NCBI RefSeq assembly: GCF_023023025.1
Contig: NZ_CP095481.1
Coordinates: 9,995,001 to 10,059,000 of the forward strand
Length of the DNA stretch: 64,000 nucleotides
Direction: 5' to 3'
Source of the DNA: Amycolatopsis sp. WQ 127309
GTDB taxonomy: Bacteria > Actinomycetota > Actinomycetes > Mycobacteriales > Pseudonocardiaceae
Shown here in pieces: positions 59,154-64,000 of this stretch (its first letter is position 1; every line of letters starts with the position of its first letter). The position numbers were made by a program, and so were the translations under genes. The notes under the pieces were generated by a model. That model saw nothing but the letters and a program-made list of their open reading frames with translations, was not told the DNA's origin and searched no databases.

Positions 59154-60218
59154 TCAGGCGGCCTGCGGCAGCGCGGCCGCGCCGGTTACGCGGAGCAGGA
59201 ACTCGGCGTTCGAACCCGTCTTGCGGAGCTGGTCCAGCAGTTGCTCCACCGCGTGCGGGCCCTGCAGTGCTCGGCGGACGTCGCGCATTGCGGCCAGTTC
59301 CTCCGGTGTCACCAGCAGTTCCTCGCGGCGGGTGCCGGATGCGGCCAGGTCTACCGCCGGGAAGACTCGGCGTTCTGCCGTACGCCGGTCCAGTTTCAGC
59401 TCGGCGTTGCCGGTGCTCTTCAGCTCCTCGAAGAACACCGTGTCGGCCAGTGAACCGGTTTCCACCAGCGCGGTCGCGATGATCGTGAGGGAACCGCCGC
59501 CCTCGACGTTCCTTGCGGCGCCCAGGATGCGCTTCATCGGCTGCAGGGCCGCCGCGTCGACGCCTCCGGAGAGGGTGCGGCCCGAAGGGCGGGCCGACAG
59601 GTTGTACGCGCGCCCGAGGCGGGTCAGGGAGTCGAGCAGCAGCACGACGTCTTCGCCGCGCTCCACCAGGCGCTTGGCGCGCTCGACCGCCAGTTCCGCG
59701 ATCGCTACGTGTTCGGCCGGCGGGCGGTCGAATGTGGACGCGATCACCTCCCCGCGCACGGTGCGGCGCAGTTCGGTGACCTCCTCCGGACGCTCGTCGG
59801 CGAGCAGTACCATGAGCCTGCACTCCGGGTGGTTGGTGGCGATGCCGTGCGCGATTTCGCTCAGCACCGTGGTTTTCCCCGCCTTCGGCGGCGAGACGAC
59901 CAGCGCGCGCTGACCTTTGCCGATCGGGGTGACGAGGTCGATGACGCGGGTCAGGACCCGCGCCGGGGTGGTTTCGAGCAGCAGGCGCTCGTCGGGGTGC
60001 ACCGGGACGAGGTCGTCGAAGTGCGGGCGCCGCGTGGCGGGGTTGACGCCGTCGACGCTGATGATTTCCTCGGCGGTGCCGGTGATTTCGTCGCCCGTGC
60101 GCAGCTTGTGCTTGCGGACGACGGAAAGCGGGATGGTGACGTCGCCGTCGGCGCGCCGGTAGCCGGCGCGGACGAAGGCGGATTTTTCTTGTACGTCAAG
60201 GATTCCGTGGAAAGGCAT
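59154..60218 (-). CDS. Short-form transcription terminator Rho paralogue
   Basis: 354 aa, versus about 420 in E. coli and often above 600 in actinobacteria. It starts with the cold-shock-like primary RNA site (GILDVQEKSAFVRAGYRRAD ... LRTGDEITG) and lacks the N-terminal helical domain and the Arg/Asp-rich insertion. Walker A PPKAGKT at 110-116, Walker B VVLLLDSLTRLGRAYNL near 190, and R-loop region GNAELKLDRRTAERRVFPA are intact, so it should be an RNA-translocating ATPase. AGGAG six bases before the ATG. Probably a second Rho; could be a specialised or drug-insensitive form. Confidence 0.9.
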   Translation of the reverse strand: MPFHGILDVQEKSAFVRAGYRRADGDVTIPLSVVRKHKLRTGDEITGTAEEIISVDGVNPATRRPHFDDLVPVHPDERLLLETTPARVLTRVIDLVTPIGKGQRALVVSPPKAGKTTVLSEIAHGIATNHPECRLMVLLADERPEEVTELRRTVRGEVIASTFDRPPAEHVAIAELAVERAKRLVERGEDVVLLLDSLTRLGRAYNLSARPSGRTLSGGVDAAALQPMKRILGAARNVEGGGSLTIIATALVETGSLADTVFFEELKSTGNAELKLDRRTAERRVFPAVDLAASGTRREELLVTPEELAAMRDVRRALQGPHAVEQLLDQLRKTGSNAEFLLRVTGAAALPQAA

Positions 60219-60459
60219 GGTTTTCTCCTGAATGCGGGAACGGCCGGCGCGCGGACGGCGGCGGGCCGTGAAAGGGAAGGAAAGAGGCCGAGCTGGCCTG
60301 GATCCGGGAGCTTCCTCCGGGCGACCTGGAGGCCGACGTCCGCGAGGAGCACCTTCACTGTAGCCGGACTTTCCCCGAAGCACAATGCGTGAGATCTGGT
60401 GGCGGTGGGTAGGTCTCCAGGGAAGCCCGCCGAACCGTGGCGACGGATGGGAGCACACC

Positions 60460-60996
60460 GTGCATCGATACACCCCGGAACCGGACGTCGGCACCGGCGA
60501 GACCGCCGACGACGGCCTACCCGGGACCACGTCCCCCGACCGCCTCCCCGCGGGGTCCGGGACCGTGGTCACCCCGACCTTCGAAGAACTCGCGCCGGCG
60601 CTGCCCAACGACGTCGCCGACCTGCGCCGCAAGCTCATCCGCTGGCTGGCCGCCCTCCCCCTGGACCCGGAGAGCACGCACGACATCACGCTGGCGACCT
60701 ACGAAGCGCTGGCGAACGTCGCGGCCCACGCTTACCCGGACAAGCACGGCTGGGCGCGCCTGCAGGCCGCGCGGGTGGGTGACGCCGTGACCGTGACGGT
60801 CACCGACACCGGCTGCGGTATCCCGGCGACCCGCGCGAGCCGCCCCCGCACCGCGGGCCTGCGCACCTCGGGCGGCCGCGGCCTGCTGCTGATCGACAAG
60901 GTGACCGACCAGTCCGACATCGACACCGGTGAGCAGGGCACGACGGTCCGGATGACCTGGCGCCCGGCCGCCTTGCGGCACGCGGGTGCGGCCTGA
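60460..60996 (+). CDS. HATPase-domain (anti-sigma factor kinase-like) protein
   Basis: 178 aa from a GTG with GGGAG six bases upstream; ATG at 60385 would add 25 residues lacking conservation signs. After an acidic tail of about 40 residues comes a GHKL ATPase: N box TYEALANVAAHAYPD near 88-102, G1 box DTGCGIPATRA near 123, G2 box SGGRGLLLIDKVTD near 143. It resembles RsbW-type kinases that bind sigma or anti-anti-sigma factors. Divergent from the short Rho gene. Confidence 0.88.
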   Translation: MHRYTPEPDVGTGETADDGLPGTTSPDRLPAGSGTVVTPTFEELAPALPNDVADLRRKLIRWLAALPLDPESTHDITLATYEALANVAAHAYPDKHGWARLQAARVGDAVTVTVTDTGCGIPATRASRPRTAGLRTSGGRGLLLIDKVTDQSDIDTGEQGTTVRMTWRPAALRHAGAA

Positions 60997-61162
60997 ACCC
61001 CGCCGGCGAACGAGAGCGCGAGCAAGAGGCCGGCCGATTCGGGAAATCGAGCAAGATGAAAGAACATCACGGCTGACGAAGCAGCGGGCGACCACCAGCC
61101 CGAATACCGTCAGTCACTCCGGCATCGCTCACTGAAATGCGATGAGCAGGCTCGAAAGCCGA

Positions 61163-61198
61163 GAAACGCGGTGAGCCGGAACCGGCCCACCGCGTTTC
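61163..61198. terminator. Hairpin between convergent HATPase and small hypothetical genes
   Basis: GAAACGCGGTG (61163-61173) pairs exactly with CACCGCGTTTC (61188-61198); an inner GCCGG/CCGGC adds stability. It ends eight bases before the stop of the minus-strand gene. The rest of 60997-61162 holds nothing recognisable. Confidence 0.75.
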
Positions 61199-61206
61199 AG
61201 GGAACC

Positions 61207-61419
61207 TCAGGCCGCGCTGGCCAGCCGCACGAGGCGGTTGCGCGGGTACGACACCAGTTCGCGCTCCTCGTCCGTGGTGAAGATCTCGACGGAATCCTCC
61301 AGGATGTCCGCCGAAGTCACCTGTAGCTGCCACGCGGGCAGCCCCGGGGCGGGCTCGTGCCAGAACCACTGGCCCTTGGTGAGCTGGTCCGCCGGGACCG
61401 TCGCGTCGTCCGTGTTCAT
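61207..61419 (-). CDS. Small hypothetical protein (70 aa)
   Basis: MNTDDATVPADQLTKGQWFW begins a compact protein with EPAPGLPAWQLQVTSADILE and a basic tail (YPRNRLVRLAS). The composition suggests a small beta-barrel like those that bind nucleic acid, but I do not recognise it. No clear ribosome binding site; a TTAGCC before the start may be a -10 of a leaderless mRNA. Confidence 0.65.
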   Translation of the reverse strand: MNTDDATVPADQLTKGQWFWHEPAPGLPAWQLQVTSADILEDSVEIFTTDEERELVSYPRNRLVRLASAA

Positions 61420-61461
61420 GCCATGAGGCTAACCGCCACCACCGACAGTTTTTGAACGGGC

Positions 61462-62634
61462 TCAGCCATGGGTCGCTCCCACCGTGATCGTCAGCACGTC
61501 CGGGTCGCCGGCGAACACCGCGCCACTGAAGTCCGGGCCCGGGCTGACGTCGTCGTACGGGAACGCGTAGCCCCGGTTGTCGGGCAGTTTCGAGTGGACG
61601 ATGCGGGCGTAGTGGTTGGTGACGTCGCCCAGGTAGAACTTCGCCGGGTCCTCCGCCGTCGGCTGGTTCGCGTTGTCCAGCAACGTCGTCCGGTTCAGGG
61701 CCGCCGCCAGGCGCGGGATGATGCTCTTGCGCGCGTCGCTCGCGCCGGCCGCGATGGCGAACGGACCGCTGTCGCAGCTCCAGACGTCCGCCGTGGCCGG
61801 CTTCGCGAAGGACTCGCCTCCGAGCACCAGCCGGCCGCCCGTGACGCGGCCGGTGAACGTGCCCAGGCCGGGGTTCTGCGAGTCCACCACGAGGTCCGTG
61901 CCCTCGTACTTCTGCCAGACCTGGTCGATGTAGCCGTCGAGGTACCCGCCGAACTGGTCGGCGTGGTGGTGCGGCGACAGCGCGCGCAGGTTCCCGCCGC
62001 CGCCGGTCTGCACCAGCCCCGGCCAGTTGCCGCCCAGCGCCGTCAGCTCCGATGAGATGGCGTCCAGCGACCCCGAAGGCAGGCCGTTGACGGTTTTCGT
62101 GCCCGAGCCGGACGTCGTGAGCGACAGGCCCATCGGCATCCCGACGAAGTCGACGTAGCTGATGTTGGCGAACAGCTGCTCGTCGTTGAACGTGAACTCG
62201 CTGAACGACCAGTTCTTCCCGAAGTTGGGATCGGCGGTGTTCAGGAAGCTCGGGTGCACCAGGGCCGGCCCCGGGTCGAGGAAGAAGTCCAGCTTCGCGT
62301 CCGTGACGACGTAGATCCGCGCGCCGCCCATCTTCGGCACGGAGACCTGGGCCCCGGAACCGACCGGGATGGCGCAGTCCTCCGGCAACGGCGTGTGCGC
62401 GGCGCCGGGCGAGTCCGGGTAGTACGGCGAGCCGTCGGCGCGCAGCAGGACCAGCCGGCCGTCCGGGGTCGTGCCGGTGACGTAGGCGTACACGGTGCCG
62501 GAGCCGGAGTTGTTGACCAGTTTGAGACCGAAGGTCGACGGCGTCGCGGCGTAGGCGGTGCGGGCCAGGGGCAGCACGGTGGCGGTGGCGAGCGTGGCCG
62601 CCGAAAGGCTCAGGAACGAGCGGCGCGAGATCAT
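61462..62634 (-). CDS. Secreted GH64 beta-1,3-glucanase
   Basis: 390 aa. Twin-arginine signal MISRRSFLSLSAATLATATV. The mature chain (STFGLKLVNNSGSGTVYAYV, RIYVVTDAKLDFFLDPGPAL, VDFVGMPMGLSLTTSG, ALSPHHHADQFGGYLDGYID, NRGYAFPYDDVSPGPDFSG) matches GH64 laminaripentaose-producing glucanases over full length. GGAGG four to five bases before the ATG at 62634. It cuts fungal beta-1,3-glucan. Divergent from the GH16 glucanase across a dre-like site. Confidence 0.9.
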   Translation of the reverse strand: MISRRSFLSLSAATLATATVLPLARTAYAATPSTFGLKLVNNSGSGTVYAYVTGTTPDGRLVLLRADGSPYYPDSPGAAHTPLPEDCAIPVGSGAQVSVPKMGGARIYVVTDAKLDFFLDPGPALVHPSFLNTADPNFGKNWSFSEFTFNDEQLFANISYVDFVGMPMGLSLTTSGSGTKTVNGLPSGSLDAISSELTALGGNWPGLVQTGGGGNLRALSPHHHADQFGGYLDGYIDQVWQKYEGTDLVVDSQNPGLGTFTGRVTGGRLVLGGESFAKPATADVWSCDSGPFAIAAGASDARKSIIPRLAAALNRTTLLDNANQPTAEDPAKFYLGDVTNHYARIVHSKLPDNRGYAFPYDDVSPGPDFSGAVFAGDPDVLTITVGATHG

Positions 62635-62766
62635 GATTCCTCCACTTTGAGGATTACCAGAACACGCGGCGTGCTCCACAATGGAGACACAGGCCGCGCT
62701 CGCAGATTCGTTGTGGACGCCAACAAACTATGAACGCCGCCGGCCGGGCCTGACAACCCCTCCAAG

Positions 62767-62782
62767 GTAGGTCTAGACCACC
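62767..62782. promoter_or_regulatory. dre-like (DasR-type) site between two glucanase genes
   Basis: GTAGGTCTAGACCACC carries the full GGTCTAGACC palindrome of the DasR element (12 of 16 consensus matches). It lies in the 342-bp divergent region, so it could repress both glucanase genes. The rest of the region shows no other clear element. Confidence 0.65.
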
Positions 62783-62976
62783 GTTCGCACCCGGCGCGCG
62801 CGATGCCCCGCGCGGAGAATTTTCAAACAATCCCGGCCAGGCCCTGCCCCCGGGTACCGGGTCGCGGGTAATTCCGGGCAGGGGCCTTGACTTCCCCGCG
62901 AACGGTCGGTGACAGTGGACGGCCTCGCAGGTGGACGCACCCCCTTTCCGGCTTCATCACAGAGAAAGCGGACCCC

Positions 62977-63885
62977 ATGCAGCCCAGCAAGCGTTTCCTG
63001 CGACTGACCGCCGTGATGGCAACGTTGTCACTCCCCTTCCTCGCCCCCGCGACGACGTCCGCCGCGGAGACCTGGACCACCGTGTTCCAGGACGACTTCG
63101 ACGGCGCGGCCGGTACCGGCCTGAACACCCAGGACTGGCTCTACGACAGGGGAACCGGCTACCCGGGCGGCGCGGGCGCCTGGGGCACCGGCGAGCTCGA
63201 GACGGCGACGGACTCGACCGACAACGTCTACCACGACGGCGCCGGCCACCTCGCCATCCAGCCGCTGCGCGACGCCGCGGGCAACTGGACCTCCGGCCGG
63301 ATCGAGACGCAGCGGACCGACTTCGCCGCCCCGGCCGGTGGGCAGCTGGAGATCAGCGCGTCGCTCAAGCAGCCGTCGCCGGCCAGCGGGCTCGGCTACT
63401 GGCCGGCGTTCTGGGCGATGGGCGGCGACGCGCGGCCGGTCGGCGCGACGAACTGGCCGAGCATCGGCGAGCTCGACATCATGGAGGACGTCAACGCGCT
63501 CAGCAAGCACTCCACCACCTTCCACTGTGGACAGTGGCAGGGCGAGTGCCACGACCCGGACGGCATCACGAGCGACCTGCAGGACTGCCCGGGCTGCCAG
63601 GACGGCTACCACTCCTACTCGGTCGTGGTGGACCGCCGCGACGCCGCCGCGGAGGAACTGCGGTTCTACCTCGACGGCAACCAGACCTACTCCGTCAAGC
63701 AGAACCAGGTGTCCGACGCGACCTGGAAGGCCGCGGTCGACCACGGGTTCTTCGTCATCTTCGACGTCGCGATCGGCGGCTCCTACCCGAACAAGGTCTG
63801 CGGCTGCACCTCCCCGGGTGCGGACATTACGCCGGGCGCCGAGATGAGCGTCGACTCGCTGTCGGTCAAGGTCAGCGATTCCTGA
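62977..63885 (+). CDS. Secreted GH16 beta-1,3-glucanase (laminarinase)
   Basis: 302 aa. Signal peptide (FLRLTAVMATLSLPFLAPAT, cut after SAA) and one jelly-roll GH16 domain. The catalytic strand is IGELDIMED near residue 167-175 with nucleophile and acid/base Glu residues. Extra cysteines (FHCGQWQGECHD, DCPGCQDG, VCGCTSPG) suggest three disulphides. No carbohydrate-binding module. Weak AGAGAAAG ribosome binding site. Paired divergently with GH64. Confidence 0.93.
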   Translation: MQPSKRFLRLTAVMATLSLPFLAPATTSAAETWTTVFQDDFDGAAGTGLNTQDWLYDRGTGYPGGAGAWGTGELETATDSTDNVYHDGAGHLAIQPLRDAAGNWTSGRIETQRTDFAAPAGGQLEISASLKQPSPASGLGYWPAFWAMGGDARPVGATNWPSIGELDIMEDVNALSKHSTTFHCGQWQGECHDPDGITSDLQDCPGCQDGYHSYSVVVDRRDAAAEELRFYLDGNQTYSVKQNQVSDATWKAAVDHGFFVIFDVAIGGSYPNKVCGCTSPGADITPGAEMSVDSLSVKVSDS

Positions 63886-63902
63886 GCCGATAAGCTGGCG
63901 CC

Positions 63903-64000
63903 ATGAGCGTCCGGCACACCGTCATCGACTCCCCCATCGGGCCACTGACCCTCGTCGGTGACGCGGCCGGGGCGCTGCTCGGCCTCTACTTCGACGGCCA
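63903..64000 (+). CDS. Ogt-type methylated-DNA-protein cysteine methyltransferase, 3' partial
   Basis: Only 32 residues are in the window: MSVRHTVIDSPIGPLTLVGD then AAGALLGLYFDG, the typical N-terminus of Ogt/MGMT proteins that remove alkyl groups from O6-methylguanine. The active-site PCHR motif lies beyond the edge. ATG is 17 bases after the glucanase stop. Identification rests on a short stretch. Confidence 0.75.
   Translation, partial: MSVRHTVIDSPIGPLTLVGDAAGALLGLYFDG

Noticed and set aside
58399..59823. Repeat-protein genes in several frames
   Set aside because: The minisatellite has no stop in any frame, so long ORFs are inevitable; no start with a ribosome binding site and no signal peptide.
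59951..60385. Leader ORF upstream of and overlapping the short Rho gene
   Set aside because: It runs on out of frame through the Rho start and has no conserved feature I can name; kept only as possible leader RNA.
60219..60689. N-terminal extension of Rho in the same frame
   Set aside because: It would overlap the HATPase gene on the other strand, is Arg/Ser-rich noise, and the ATG at 60218 has a perfect AGGAG.
63013..63030. Third copy of the CAACGTTG operator
   Set aside because: Only the 8-bp centre matches and it lies inside the GH16 signal-peptide codons, so chance is likely.
1..64000. Transposase or insertion sequence
   Set aside because: No transposase motif or terminal inverted repeats seen; the only mobile DNA is the serine-recombinase element at the left edge.

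Overview
The window is a very GC-rich chromosomal segment of an actinobacterium. Gene style (many GTG starts, ATGA/GTGA overlaps, probable leaderless genes), families (SARP, ANTAR, DUF574-type methyltransferase, F420-type enzymes, mycothiol-dependent DinB fold, DUF3072) and the mix of secreted glycosidases point to Pseudonocardiaceae, most likely Amycolatopsis or a relative. The genus is inference; no rRNA or species marker is present.

Layout. 1-4004: right end of an integrated element: FtsK/TraB-like translocase (5' end outside the window), a 51-aa linker gene and a serine recombinase whose last codons run through a tRNA-Leu(GAG) terminator and into the tRNA itself, marking the attachment site. 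4087-15151: ordinary accessory chromosome: SARP regulator, NmrA-like/luciferase-like oxidoreductase operon, membrane-anchored CBM2 protein, small acidic ORFs, HTH regulator and GAF-ANTAR protein around a perfect operator palindrome, DinB-fold enzyme, deazaflavin nitroreductase-like protein, amidase, MerR. 15148-16246: a decayed divergent ArsR / cation-efflux pair. 16253-20773: DeoR-MFS operon, TetR, and a sugar-type Gfo/Idh/MocA plus TIM-barrel operon. 21006-24636: methyltransferase and a secreted GH127-type arabinofuranosidase with a ricin lectin domain and paired operators. 24893-31011: GntR/ABC transporter operon, cyclase/TPP-enzyme operon, secreted protein behind a TetR-type palindrome. 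31065-39743: Lrp and a fused indolepyruvate:ferredoxin oxidoreductase, orphan response regulator, GlxA-type regulator, molbindin, M24-like protein, azoreductase/MarR pair. 39740-43535: SecDF-head lipoprotein, chitin-binding GH16-like enzyme and GH76 mannanase. 43602-52435: CAAX protease/NAD-binding operon, EamA/LysR pair, an OGG-fold gene bracketed by 26-bp direct repeats, XRE, aldo/keto reductase, LysR/dehydratase pair, luciferase-like enzyme. 52507-57922: secreted peptidase-like protein, copper P-type ATPase operon behind a CsoR-like site, NlpC/P60 hydrolase. 58088-64000: DUF3072 gene, a 29-copy 16-bp minisatellite, a short Rho paralogue, HATPase gene, small ORF, divergent GH64/GH16 beta-1,3-glucanases, and the start of an Ogt-type methyltransferase.

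How it fits together. Four secreted enzymes attack fungal-type wall polymers (a chitin-binding GH16-like enzyme, GH76 alpha-1,6-mannanase, GH64 and GH16 beta-1,3-glucanases). Two sites resembling the DasR dre element (core GTCTAGACCA) lie upstream of three of them, suggesting N-acetylglucosamine-linked control of a mycolytic programme. The GH127 enzyme has its own paired palindromes 33 bp apart. The oddest items are the repeat-bracketed OGG-fold cassette, the short Rho paralogue beside a minisatellite open in all frames, and the recombinase gene finished by tRNA sequence.
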